Origin: Streptomyces rubiginosohelvolus
Lineage (GTDB): Bacteria > Actinomycetota > Actinomycetes > Streptomycetales > Streptomycetaceae
NCBI RefSeq assembly: GCF_014649875.1
Contig: NZ_BMTW01000004.1
Location: 1 to 64,000, forward strand
DNA length: 64,000 nucleotides
Direction: 5' to 3'
In this document: piece by piece, positions 52,213 through 61,182 of the stretch
Position numbering within the stretch: position 1 is the first letter of the stretch
Layout: the number at the start of each line of letters is the position of its first letter
Translations under genes and position numbers: made by a program
Notes under the pieces: model-generated
What the model was told of the DNA's origin: nothing
The model's input: only the letters and a program-made list of their open reading frames with translations
The model's database searches: none

Positions 52213-53418
52213 TCAGCCCTGGGCCGGGGCCAGGTCGCCCCGCAGCCGCTGGGCGCGGAGCACGAGCAGCATCTCGAACCGCTGGTCCGGTTCGTCGATG
52301 GCGTCGCCCCACAGCTCACGGATCTGCCGCAGCCGGTAGCGGGCCGTCTGGGGGTGGACACCGAGGCGGGCGGCCACCTCGGGGGCGCCGCCGGGGGTCT
52401 CGATCCAGGCGAGCAGCGTCTCGGCCAGCCGCCGCGACTGGGTCGGGCTGAGCCCGTCCAGCGGGGCGAGGCAGCGGCGGGCTGAGGCGTCGATCAGCTC
52501 CTGGGCCGGCAGCAGGACCAGTTCCTCCACGCGCTCGGTGCAGTGCAGCACCTCGCCCTGCGGGAGCAGGTCCTTCTTGATCAGCTGGACCGCCGTCTCC
52601 GCCCAGCGCAGCGAGGTCGCGGCGGCGGCCAGCGGGACCGCCGGGCCGATCGCCCCGGACCAGCCCGCCGTGGCCCGCCGCAGGGTCTCCGCGCGGCCCG
52701 CCGTGTCCGGGTCCGGGATGACGATGCGCGGCTGCTCGCTCTCCATCTCCAGCAGGATGCCCTGGCCGACGGCCGGGGCCACCGCCTCCCGGGCGGGACG
52801 GATGAGCACGCCCACCGCGATCGTCTCGGGAAGCTCCCAGCCGATGCGGGCGGCCCGCTCGGCCAGGGTCCGGGTCGATTCGACGCGGTGCTCCATGAGC
52901 AGCATCTCGATCAGCTGGCGCTGGAGGCGGAGGCGTTCGCTGGCGCGCCGGGCCGCCGCCTCGGCGTAGCCCCGTACCGACTGTTCCACGAGCCCGTCCA
53001 GATACTCGAATCCCGATTCGGCCAGCTCGTACATGGCGGGCGCCGGGATGTCGACCTGCTGGCCGATCTCGGCGAGCCTGCGCCAGGTGAGCCGGACGCC
53101 GAAGCGGTAGATGGCCTGGAGCGAGTCGAGGCTGCGGCCCTCCAGGCCCTCACCCCGTCCGAACTCCTGGAACATCTCCGGCGGCACCCGGGGGTGCGCG
53201 CCGGAGGTGAGGTTGTCGACGAACCCCTCGATGGCACGGCGGATGCCGACCAGGGCCAGCGGCTCCCCGGACTCGTCCTCGACGAGGTGGAGGTAGGGGT
53301 AGTCCCGGCGGATCGCGTGCAGGATCGTCTGGGCGAGCTCCGGGGCCTCGGACAGGGCGATGGTGGCGAACCGGTCCAGCTGGGACCGGGGCACCTCCTG
53401 CCAGGCCGTGCGGGTCAT
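52213..53418 (-). CDS. PucR/CdaR-type helix-turn-helix regulator
   Basis: A 401-residue regulator with a C-terminal HTH_30 domain (PEVAARLGVHPQTARYRLRQIRELWGD), preceded by a GGDEF-like/CdaR region and an N-terminal helical sensor. Members control purine, amine or sugar-acid catabolism. ATG 53418 overlaps the stop of a 50-residue membrane protein gene as ATGA. It may be a second regulator of the adjoining amine locus, but no binding site could be assigned to it. Confidence 0.87.
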   Translation of the reverse strand: MTRTAWQEVPRSQLDRFATIALSEAPELAQTILHAIRRDYPYLHLVEDESGEPLALVGIRRAIEGFVDNLTSGAHPRVPPEMFQEFGRGEGLEGRSLDSLQAIYRFGVRLTWRRLAEIGQQVDIPAPAMYELAESGFEYLDGLVEQSVRGYAEAAARRASERLRLQRQLIEMLLMEHRVESTRTLAERAARIGWELPETIAVGVLIRPAREAVAPAVGQGILLEMESEQPRIVIPDPDTAGRAETLRRATAGWSGAIGPAVPLAAAATSLRWAETAVQLIKKDLLPQGEVLHCTERVEELVLLPAQELIDASARRCLAPLDGLSPTQSRRLAETLLAWIETPGGAPEVAARLGVHPQTARYRLRQIRELWGDAIDEPDQRFEMLLVLRAQRLRGDLAPAQG

Positions 53419-53567
53419 GGAGCCGCCGGTGCGGTGTCGTAGCTGATCAGCGGCGTATTGGGCTGGTCGGGGGTGGCGTCGAGCAGTGCCACGACACCGA
53501 CCGCCGCACCTACGGCGAGCGCCGCGGCCACCACGGCGGTGGAAAGAGCGGCGATGAGTCTGCGCAT
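53415..53567 (-). CDS. Small membrane protein, DUF2613-like
   Basis: A 50-residue protein: RRLIAALSTAVVAAALAVG begins one hydrophobic helix, followed by a short outside tail with TPDQPNTPLISYDT. It resembles DUF2613 small proteins, whose mycobacterial member lies beside aftD. Here an aftD-like gene is 3.3 kb away. The ATG lies 12 bases after AAGGAG, a long spacing; an upstream GTG in the same frame is possible. It overlaps the PucR start (ATGA), so the two are coupled. Confidence 0.65.
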   Translation of the reverse strand: MRRLIAALSTAVVAAALAVGAAVGVVALLDATPDQPNTPLISYDTAPAAP

Positions 53568-53650
53568 AGTCGGGTTCAGCTCCTTGCTGGAGGCGATCCC
53601 CACCCCGTCGAGCCGGGCCCCTCCGGCTCGCACACAGTGTCGACAGGTCA

Positions 53651-53680
53651 TTGACATCTCGTCAAGGCCTTGCTTACTGT
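53651..53680 (+). promoter_or_regulatory. Strong promoter of the DUF3068 gene with overlapping dyad
   Basis: TTGACA (53651-53656), 18 bases, TACTGT (53675-53680): consensus HrdB-type. TTGAC-N5-GTCAA (53651-53665) overlaps the -35 region as a possible operator, and its right half supplies a TTGACG on the minus strand toward the small membrane protein gene. Confidence 0.6.
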
Positions 53681-53754
53681 TCACGCCAATCAAGGGCTGA
53701 CCGGCCCGGGGCCCGTGCACCTCCGCGAAGAGATTTCGACCCAGGAGTGCCCGG

Positions 53755-54738
53755 ATGCGCCGCAATGCTTCACCCCTCTCGCTCGTTCTGCTGGGGGCGG
53801 GGGTCTTTCTGCTCGTCCTCGCACCACTGCTCGTCTGGTATGTCCAGCCGCATGCCAAGCGCACGCCCATAGACACCGACACCACCACCGTGTTCACCGG
53901 TACCGGCAGCTATTTCGACACCGGCAAGGTGGAGACGGTCGCCGACGAGACGATCACGATCACCCGGCAGGTGCGCGGGGACGTGGCCGACAGCGAGAAG
54001 AGCGGCAACGCCGTCTGGGACGTGTCCACGTCCGTCGACCACGACGCGACGCTGCCCGCATCGGATCCCCGTGACGCCCTCCAGTGGACACTGGAGCGCT
54101 GGGTGACCGACCGCACCACCAACGAGCCGGTGCACTGCTGCGAGGAGTCCCCGACCTTCGACGGGGAGGCCTACCTCAAGTTCCCCTTCGACGTCGAGAA
54201 GCGCGCCTACCGCTGGTGGGACAGCACGCTCGGCGGTGTGGTGCGGCTCTCCTTCGAGGGCGAGAAGGAGATCCAGGGCTACGCCGGCTACCTGTTCAAG
54301 GGCGAGGTCGAGCCGACGAGGACCGGGGTGCGTCAGGTGCCCGGGGTCCTCGTGGACCGGAAGAAGACGCCCCAGGTGCTGGCCGAGGAGTGGTATTCCA
54401 ACAGCGGCATCGAGCTGGTCGTGGACAAGCGCACCGGCCGCATCATCAACGCGGCGATCGGCCCGAAGAAGACCCTGCGCGCTCCCGGCTCGAAGAAGGA
54501 CGCCGTGGTGCTGCTGGAGAGCAAGCGCGTGGAGTTCACCGAGGCGACCCAGAAGAAGCAGGTCGAGCTGGCGTCGGCGGACAGCGACCGGCTGGCGATG
54601 CTCGGTGAGACCGCGCCGATGGGAGCGGCCGGGATCGGCCTCGTACTCACCGTGGTGGGGGTCGTCCTCGTCGTCCGGGGGCGCCGGGAGGCTCCGGAAG
54701 CCTCGAACACTCACATGATGACGAGTACGCACACCTGA
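53755..54738 (+). CDS. DUF3068 (PorA-family) membrane-anchored protein
   Basis: A 327-residue protein with an N-terminal membrane helix (LSLVLLGAGVFLLVLAPLLVW), a large extracytoplasmic domain of beta strands and a C-terminal helix (GIGLVLTVVGVVLVVRGR). DUF3068 belongs to the PorA family of actinobacterial envelope proteins. Conserved-looking CCEESPTFDGEAYLKFPFDVEKR carries adjacent cysteines. ATG 53755 follows AGGAG. It has its own strong promoter and may begin the envelope gene set. Confidence 0.85.
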   Translation: MRRNASPLSLVLLGAGVFLLVLAPLLVWYVQPHAKRTPIDTDTTTVFTGTGSYFDTGKVETVADETITITRQVRGDVADSEKSGNAVWDVSTSVDHDATLPASDPRDALQWTLERWVTDRTTNEPVHCCEESPTFDGEAYLKFPFDVEKRAYRWWDSTLGGVVRLSFEGEKEIQGYAGYLFKGEVEPTRTGVRQVPGVLVDRKKTPQVLAEEWYSNSGIELVVDKRTGRIINAAIGPKKTLRAPGSKKDAVVLLESKRVEFTEATQKKQVELASADSDRLAMLGETAPMGAAGIGLVLTVVGVVLVVRGRREAPEASNTHMMTSTHT

Positions 54739-54856
54739 GTTACCCGCAAGTTGTTGCGCCGGTGAGTAGCCGGGCGGTAACCCGTGCCGAAAACTGTCTA
54801 TCCCCACCAGAGCACGGCCCCCCGGTCTTTCCTTTTCCGTCACATCATGTGCGATC

Positions 54857-54969
54857 CCTGCCCCGCCCCGTACGCCCCTGCCTTCCCGTCCCCTCCCCTA
54901 CCCCCTCGACCCTCCCGTCCCCTTCCGTCCTCTCGCCCGTCGCGGACAACCCTCTCCCCCCTCTTTCCG
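54857..54969 (+). other. Pyrimidine-rich tract upstream of the glycosyltransferase
   Basis: About 110 bases are almost entirely C and T on the plus strand, between the DUF3068 stop and the glycosyltransferase start. Such asymmetry can form unusual DNA or an unstructured C/U-rich leader. No coding sequence is seen in the 275-base gap. Confidence 0.6.
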
Positions 54970-55013
54970 CTCATCCGCGAGTTCCCGCAACCCGAGCCGA
55001 GTTGGAGCGCCCA

Positions 55014-56183
55014 ATGCCCCAGCACGTACCTCCCCCACTGCTCGATGCAGTCACGCGCCAGGGTCAGGGCCCGGCGTCCTCCAGGGTCCCCGCGGCCCCG
55101 CGACGCATCGTCTTCCTCGCCCACCGCGACCTGGGCAACCCGGCCGCCGGCGGCTCCGAGCTGCTGATCGACCGGCTCGCCTCGGGCCTCACCGAGCAGG
55201 GCCACGACGTCACCCTCCTGTGCGGCGGCCAGGCCGCCCGCAGGCCCTACCGAGTCGTCTCGGCGGGCGGCAACCTGGGTCACTACCTCGGTGCGCGGTC
55301 CGCCTTCGCCCGGCAGGTCGGCGACTGCGACCTGCTGGTCGAGGTCTGCAACGGCATGCCGTACCTCGCGCCCCTGTGGCACCGCGGGCCCACCGTGTGC
55401 CTCGTCAACCATGTGCACACCGACCTGTGGGACATGCGGTTCCCGATGCCGGTGGCGCGGGCCGGACGCCGACTGGAGCACTGGGCCCTGTCCCGGGCCT
55501 ACCGCGACCACCTGATGATCGCGGTGTCCCCGTCCACGGCGGGTGCGCTGCGTGATCTGGGCGTGCCCGACCACCGGATCAGGGTGGTGCACAACGGCGT
55601 CGAGGAGCCGAGCCCGCAGGGCGACCGGTCCGAGACCCCGCTGTTCACGGCGCTCGGCCGACTCGTCGACTACAAGCGCATCGATCTGCTGCTCCAGCTG
55701 TGGGAGCGGGTCCGGCCGGTCACCGGTGGCCGGCTCGTCATCGTCGGCGACGGCCCCGAGCGGGCCCGTCTGGAGCGGCTCGCCGGCCCCGGTGTGGAGT
55801 TCGCCGGCCATGTCACCGAGGCGGAGAAGCACCGGCTGCTCTGCGCGTCGTGGATGCTGCTGCATCCGGCGGCCGTGGAGGGGTGGGGGCTGGTCGTCAC
55901 GGAGGCCGGCGCACGCTCCACCCCGACCCTGGGCTTCGACGTACCGGGGCTGCGCGACTCCGTCGACGACGGCGTCACGGGCATCCTGGCCCAGGGCGCG
56001 TCCTCCTTCGCCGCGGCCTGGTGCGCGCTCGCCCTGGACGACGAGCGGCGCGAGGCGATGGGCAAGGCGGCCCGGGAGCGCGCCGCCGCGTTCCGGTGGA
56101 CCAGCAGTGTCCGGCAGTTCATGGCGGTCGCCGCCGAGGCGACCAGCGGCGTGAGCGCCCCGGCGATCGGTGCGAGCGCGTGA
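55014..56183 (+). CDS. Glycosyltransferase family 4
   Basis: A 389-residue GT-B transferase. GGSELLIDRLASGLTEQGHDVTLL is the acceptor-side loop, LFTALGRLVDYKRIDLLLQLW and VIVGDGPERARLERL the nucleotide-sugar domain, and EGWGLVVTEAGA the E-x7-E donor motif. It should add a sugar from a nucleotide donor to a lipid or glycan acceptor inside the cell. ATG 55014 follows GGAG. Its stop overlaps the next start as GTGA. Confidence 0.9.
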   Translation: MPQHVPPPLLDAVTRQGQGPASSRVPAAPRRIVFLAHRDLGNPAAGGSELLIDRLASGLTEQGHDVTLLCGGQAARRPYRVVSAGGNLGHYLGARSAFARQVGDCDLLVEVCNGMPYLAPLWHRGPTVCLVNHVHTDLWDMRFPMPVARAGRRLEHWALSRAYRDHLMIAVSPSTAGALRDLGVPDHRIRVVHNGVEEPSPQGDRSETPLFTALGRLVDYKRIDLLLQLWERVRPVTGGRLVIVGDGPERARLERLAGPGVEFAGHVTEAEKHRLLCASWMLLHPAAVEGWGLVVTEAGARSTPTLGFDVPGLRDSVDDGVTGILAQGASSFAAAWCALALDDERREAMGKAARERAAAFRWTSSVRQFMAVAAEATSGVSAPAIGASA

Positions 56184-56899
56184 AAGACCCTTCCTTCCGG
56201 CGCTCGGTCGCCCTGTTCCGCGCCTTCATGCGGGAACAGGGCGACCCGGCGACGGCGTACACCCTGCTGGCCCGCGACGCAGCGGACCAGGTGGAGCGGC
56301 ACGGTCCGGTCCGGGGCAAGGTCGTCGTGGACATCGGCGGCGGCGACGGCTACTTCACCCGGGAGTTCCGTCGGCGCGGTGCGCACGGCTATCTCTTCGA
56401 ACCGGACACAGCCGAGCTCAGCCCGGGCGAGCGTGCGGACACCGTCGTCGCCGACGGTTATCTGCTGCCGCTGGCCGACGGTGCGGCGGACGTCTGCTTC
56501 TCCTCCAACGTGCTGGAGCACGTCGCCGATCCGCACACCTTTCTCAGCGAGATGGCCCGGGTGACCCGCCCGGGCGGTCTGATCTACGTCTCCTTCACCA
56601 ACTGGTACTCGCCCTGGGGCGGCCACGAGTGGGCTCCGTGGCACTATCTGGGCGCCGAGCGCGCCCGGAGCCGCTACGAGCGCCGCACCGGCCGCCCGGC
56701 CAAGCACCGCCTCGGCGACAACCTCTTCCGGATCGGCGTCGGCGAGACGCTGCGCCATGTCCGGAGCCGTAGTGACGTGACCGTCGTGTCCGCACGCTCG
56801 CGTTACTGGCCCGTCCTTCCCCAGTTCGTGCCGCGCATCCCCGTCCTGCGGGAATTCGCCACCTGGAACCTCCTCCTCATTCTCCGGCGGTGTTCATGA
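56180..56899 (+). CDS. Class I SAM-dependent methyltransferase
   Basis: A 239-residue methyltransferase: VVVDIGGGDGYFTREF binds SAM, VADGYLLPLADGAADVCFSSNVLEHV is the UbiE-like core. The long basic C-terminal half (GHEWAPWHYLGAERARSRYERRTGR) resembles enzymes acting on lipid-linked sugars. It starts at GTG 56180, overlapping the glycosyltransferase stop, and its own stop overlaps the AftD-like gene start, so it is an integral member of the cluster. Confidence 0.85.
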   Translation: MKDPSFRRSVALFRAFMREQGDPATAYTLLARDAADQVERHGPVRGKVVVDIGGGDGYFTREFRRRGAHGYLFEPDTAELSPGERADTVVADGYLLPLADGAADVCFSSNVLEHVADPHTFLSEMARVTRPGGLIYVSFTNWYSPWGGHEWAPWHYLGAERARSRYERRTGRPAKHRLGDNLFRIGVGETLRHVRSRSDVTVVSARSRYWPVLPQFVPRIPVLREFATWNLLLILRRCS

Positions 56900-59800
56900 C
56901 CAGCGCTGTCCACCCACCCCGGCCCGCGGCCCCGGACGGCCCGGGTCCCGAGCCCACCGTCCCCGCCGAGGGCCCGCCGCAGGCGCGCTCCCGGCGCTGG
57001 CTCCTGGGGTTCTGGGCCGCCGTGTTCGCGGCGTTCCTGGCGGTGTCGCCGGGTCGGATGACCTTCGACACCAAGCTGGGTGTCGTCACGGCTCCCGGCC
57101 GGTTCCTCGGTGACCTGGGCGAGCTGTGGCACAGCCGTTCCGGGTTCGGCGGGATCGCCGACCAGTACATCGGCTATCTCGTGCCGATGCTGCCGTACTA
57201 CGGCACCGCCGAGCTGCTGCGGGTGCCCACCTGGCTCGCGGAGCGGCTGTGGCTCTCGATCATCGTGGCGACCGCCTTCTGGGGCGCGCTGCGGCTGGCG
57301 GAGCGGCTGCGGGTGGGCTCACCGGCCACCCGGCTGCTCGGTGCGGTCGTCTACGCGCTGTGGCCGACGTACACCATCGTGGTGGGTTCGACGTCGGCCG
57401 CCGCGCTGCCGGGCGCCCTGCTGCCGTGGGTGCTGCTGCCGCTGACGAACCCGCGCCTCACCCCGCGGATCGCGGCGGTCCGGTCCGCGCTGCTGATCCC
57501 GCTGATGGGCGGGGTCAACGCGGCGTCCACGCTGGCTTCGCTGCTGCCGGTCGGGCTGTACCTGCTGTCCCGGCCGGGCGGTCCGCGCAAGCGCGGGCTG
57601 CTGCTGTGGTGGATTCCGGGCGTGATCATGGCGACCGCCTGGTGGATCGTTCCGCTGCTGCTGCTGGGGACGTTCGGCGAGAACTTCATGCCGTACGTGG
57701 AGTCCTCGTACACCACCACGACCACCATGTCGGCGACCGAGGTGCTGCGTGGCGCCGGCAACTGGGTGGGCTATCTGAACTTCGGCGAGGCCTGGCTGCC
57801 GGCCGGGTGGACCGTCGCGACCGCGACCGTCACGATCCTGGGTTCGGCGCTGGCCGCCGCCCTGGGTCTGGCGGGTCTGGCGCGGCGTGATCTGCCCGAG
57901 CGCCGCTGGCTGGTGCTGACCGTGCTGTCCGTCGCGCTCGTCACGCTCGCCGGGTACGGCGGGGCGCTGGGCGGTCTGTTCCACGGCACGGTGCAGGACT
58001 GGCTGGACACCTGGCTGGTGCCGTTCCGGAACATCTACAAGTTCCAGACGGGTCTGGCGCTGGCGCTGGCCCTGGGGCTGGCGCACGTCACCGGGGTCGC
58101 CGCGGTGGCCGCTTCCCGACGGGGCAGCAACCCGGCCCGGATGCGCCGGCTCGCGCCGGTCGTCGCCGCCGCGGTCGTGCTGCCCGGCCTTGCCTGGCCG
58201 TACCTCAACGGGTCGATCCTTCAGACGGGTTCGTTCCAGAAGGTCCCCGACTACTGGGAGAGCACCGGGAGTTGGCTCAAGAACAACTCGCCGGACGACC
58301 GCGCGCTGGTCGTCCCGGCGACCGCGCACGGCATCTACACCTGGGGCTCCCCCATCGACCAGCCGCTGGACGTGCTGGCCGAATCGCCGTACGCACAGCG
58401 TGATTACGTCCCCTTCGGCACGCCCGGCAACCGGCGGGCGATGGACGCCGTCGAGCAGGCCCTGACCTCCGGCGGCGAGGTTCCCGGACTCAGCGAGTAC
58501 CTGAACCGGGCCGGGCTCCACTACGTGGTGGTCCGCAACGACCTGGACCCGGACCAGCTGGGCTATGTCCCGTCCACCACGGTGAAGCGCACCCTGGAGG
58601 CGTCCGGCTACAGCCGCGTCAAGGGGTACGGGCCGGTGATGACCGCCGGCCGGATCGCGGCGGACACCCCCGTGCAGGTCGAGGGCCTGTATCCGCGCCA
58701 GCGGGCGGTGGAGATCTACGAACCGCCGAAGGGGACCGAGCGCCCCGGGCGGGCGGAGGCCACCCCGGTCGCCTCGACGGCCGTGGTGAGCGGTGGCCCG
58801 GAGTCGCTGCTGCCGCTGTCGGCGAACGGCGCCATCGCGGGCCGGCCGACCGTGCTGGCCGGTGACGCGCACCCGGGTCTGGGGCGGCCGTCGCTGTACG
58901 CGGCGGGCGACGGACTGCGGCGCGCCGACACCCGGTTCGGCCTGGTCAATTCCAACACCTCGTACACGTACACCGCCGACGAGCGCAACGCCGAGGAGTC
59001 CGCGCAGGACCCGGGCCGTGAGCCGCGGCAGATCCTGCCGACGTCCGGGTCGAAGCACCAGACGACGGCGGTGATCCGCGGGGCGAAGTCCGTCAGCGCG
59101 TCCTCGGTGGGCAACTGGCTGTTCCATCTGCCGCAGTACGACCCGGTCAACGCCTTCGACGGCAACCCGGCGACCGGCTGGGCGGAGGGCTCCCCCGGCG
59201 CGCCCAAGGACGAGTGGGTGCGCGTCGACTTCTCCACGCCGACGGACATCCCCGGCTCGATCCAGGTGACGCCGCTGCCCAGCGGCAATGTGCGGGCCGC
59301 CGCCACCGTGATCCGGGTGGAGACCGACAAGGGCTCCAAGGACAGCCCGCTGCGGACCGACGGTTCGGCGCAGCAGGTGGCCGCGCCCGCCGGACAGGCC
59401 GCCTGGCTGAAGGTGACGATCCTGGAGTCCCAGCAGGGGCGCCCGGGGCTGACCGGCGCCGGATTCACCGACATCGCCATCCCCGGCGTTCAGGTGACCC
59501 GGATGCTGGAGCTGCCGAACGACGCGCCGCGCGAGGGCGCCGACGCGACGATGTTCTCGCTGAAGCGGGGCAGCGACCCGGGCGGTCTGTCGTCCGTGGC
59601 CGCCGAGGTCGGTCTCGGCCGGCAGTTCACCGCGCCGGAGGCGGGCGACTACACCGTCTCGGCGACCGCGCTGCCGGTGCCCGGCGAGGCGCTCGACAAG
59701 CTGCTGTTCGAGCTGACGGGCGAGCGGGACAAGATCGAGGTGACCGCCGACTCCACGGCACGCCTGGGCACCAACCTCAGCCCCCGCAACCTGACCGACG

Positions 59801-61182
59801 GTGACCTCACCACGGCGTGGATCGCGGGCGAGCGTCCCGTACTGCGGCTGAACTGGCCCGAGAAGCGGCCGGTCGGCGAGATCGTGTTCGCGGCGGCCGG
59901 GGGTCTGTCGGCCCGCGCCGAGCAGGTCCAGATCAGTTCGCCGGACGGTACGGCGGTGGCCTCGGTGGACGAGAACGGCATGGCCCGCTTCTCGCCCATC
60001 AACACCGACCGGATGGACATCACCATCTCCAAGACGGCTCCGCTGACCGTGCACAACCCGGTGGCCGACGGCCAGTTGCAGCTGCCGGTCGGGCTGAGCG
60101 AGGTCTACATCCCGGCGCTGGAGGAGTTCCGTTCGCCGCAGCCGAAGCCGGACCAGAAGTTCAGCCTGCCCTGCGGCAAGGGCCCGGTCCTCTCCGTCGG
60201 CGGCACGTACATGGAGACCAAGGCCGAGGGACGGGTGCGGGATCTGACCCAGCGCAGGCCCATCGAGGTCTCGCTGTGCACCGACGACAGCAAGGTCGAG
60301 CTGGCCGCCTCGTCCACCACCGTGCAGGCCGGGGACGAGGGTCCGCTGGCCATCACGGACGTCTCGCTGAGCAACGGCACCACCGAGGCCGCCGCGGCGA
60401 CGCCGCGCTCGGTGGACGTCGAGCAGGGCGAGGGCGACCGGCGGACCGTCGAGGTCGGGGCCGGTGAGGCCTCCTACCTCCAGATCCACGAGAACCACAA
60501 CAAGGGGTGGAAGGCCACCCTGGACGGCAAGGAACTGACGCCGCTGCGGATCGACGGGTGGCAGCAGGCCTGGCTGGTGCCCGAGGGCGAGGGCGGCACG
60601 GTCACCCTGGAGTACGAGCCGGCCTCGATCTACCGCTGGGGTCTGATCGGTGCGGGCGTGCTGTTCCTGGCGCTCGTGGTGCTCGCCCTCGTGGGCCGCA
60701 AGAAGTCCGGCCCGGAGGAGACCGAGGAGCTGCCGGCGCCGCCGGGTCCGGGTCTGATCCTGGGCACGGTCGCCCTCACCCTGGTGGGCGTGGTGATCGC
60801 GGGTCCGGTCGCCGTGGCCGTTCCCCTGCTCGCCGTCCTGGCGCACTTCCGGCCGAGGCTGCTCGTTCCGGTCGCGTTCGCGTCGATGGCCGCCGCGGGG
60901 GTTGTCGCCGCGGTGGGCACCGGGGAGAGTACGACGACGGGCGAGGGCGCCTTCGGTGCCACGGCTCAACTCCTGGCCCTGATCGGGTTGTTCGCCGCGC
61001 TGGTCACGGTGGGCCGGGAACCGCTCGGCAGGCGTGCGGTCCGTACCGGCCAGGACGCGGCCGAGCCGGCCCCGGCGGGCGGTGACCGTCCGACGGTCCA
61101 GCTCCCGGCGCAGCCCGCACCGCCCTCGGGCCGGACGCTGTCCGCCGACGGCAGGCACCCGGCGAAGGGAGAGGACGCCTGA
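56896..61182 (+). CDS. AftD-like alpha-(1->3)-arabinofuranosyltransferase family protein (DUF3367, GT-C)
   Basis: A 1428-residue membrane glycosyltransferase. Residues about 30-430 hold the GT-C core of around a dozen helices, with FDTKLGVVTAPGRFLGDLGELW at the active-site loop; about 430-1230 is a large external part with discoidin-like segments (FDGNPATGWAEGSPGAPKDEW and DGDLTTAWIAGERPVLRL); four helices close the C-terminus. In mycobacteria AftD adds arabinose from decaprenyl-phosphoarabinose to arabinogalactan and lipoarabinomannan, polymers Streptomyces lacks, so acceptor and donor here are open. ATG 56896 overlaps the methyltransferase stop; GTG 56890 is possible. Confidence 0.88.
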   Translation: MTSAVHPPRPAAPDGPGPEPTVPAEGPPQARSRRWLLGFWAAVFAAFLAVSPGRMTFDTKLGVVTAPGRFLGDLGELWHSRSGFGGIADQYIGYLVPMLPYYGTAELLRVPTWLAERLWLSIIVATAFWGALRLAERLRVGSPATRLLGAVVYALWPTYTIVVGSTSAAALPGALLPWVLLPLTNPRLTPRIAAVRSALLIPLMGGVNAASTLASLLPVGLYLLSRPGGPRKRGLLLWWIPGVIMATAWWIVPLLLLGTFGENFMPYVESSYTTTTTMSATEVLRGAGNWVGYLNFGEAWLPAGWTVATATVTILGSALAAALGLAGLARRDLPERRWLVLTVLSVALVTLAGYGGALGGLFHGTVQDWLDTWLVPFRNIYKFQTGLALALALGLAHVTGVAAVAASRRGSNPARMRRLAPVVAAAVVLPGLAWPYLNGSILQTGSFQKVPDYWESTGSWLKNNSPDDRALVVPATAHGIYTWGSPIDQPLDVLAESPYAQRDYVPFGTPGNRRAMDAVEQALTSGGEVPGLSEYLNRAGLHYVVVRNDLDPDQLGYVPSTTVKRTLEASGYSRVKGYGPVMTAGRIAADTPVQVEGLYPRQRAVEIYEPPKGTERPGRAEATPVASTAVVSGGPESLLPLSANGAIAGRPTVLAGDAHPGLGRPSLYAAGDGLRRADTRFGLVNSNTSYTYTADERNAEESAQDPGREPRQILPTSGSKHQTTAVIRGAKSVSASSVGNWLFHLPQYDPVNAFDGNPATGWAEGSPGAPKDEWVRVDFSTPTDIPGSIQVTPLPSGNVRAAATVIRVETDKGSKDSPLRTDGSAQQVAAPAGQAAWLKVTILESQQGRPGLTGAGFTDIAIPGVQVTRMLELPNDAPREGADATMFSLKRGSDPGGLSSVAAEVGLGRQFTAPEAGDYTVSATALPVPGEALDKLLFELTGERDKIEVTADSTARLGTNLSPRNLTDGDLTTAWIAGERPVLRLNWPEKRPVGEIVFAAAGGLSARAEQVQISSPDGTAVASVDENGMARFSPINTDRMDITISKTAPLTVHNPVADGQLQLPVGLSEVYIPALEEFRSPQPKPDQKFSLPCGKGPVLSVGGTYMETKAEGRVRDLTQRRPIEVSLCTDDSKVELAASSTTVQAGDEGPLAITDVSLSNGTTEAAAATPRSVDVEQGEGDRRTVEVGAGEASYLQIHENHNKGWKATLDGKELTPLRIDGWQQAWLVPEGEGGTVTLEYEPASIYRWGLIGAGVLFLALVVLALVGRKKSGPEETEELPAPPGPGLILGTVALTLVGVVIAGPVAVAVPLLAVLAHFRPRLLVPVAFASMAAAGVVAAVGTGESTTTGEGAFGATAQLLALIGLFAALVTVGREPLGRRAVRTGQDAAEPAPAGGDRPTVQLPAQPAPPSGRTLSADGRHPAKGEDA

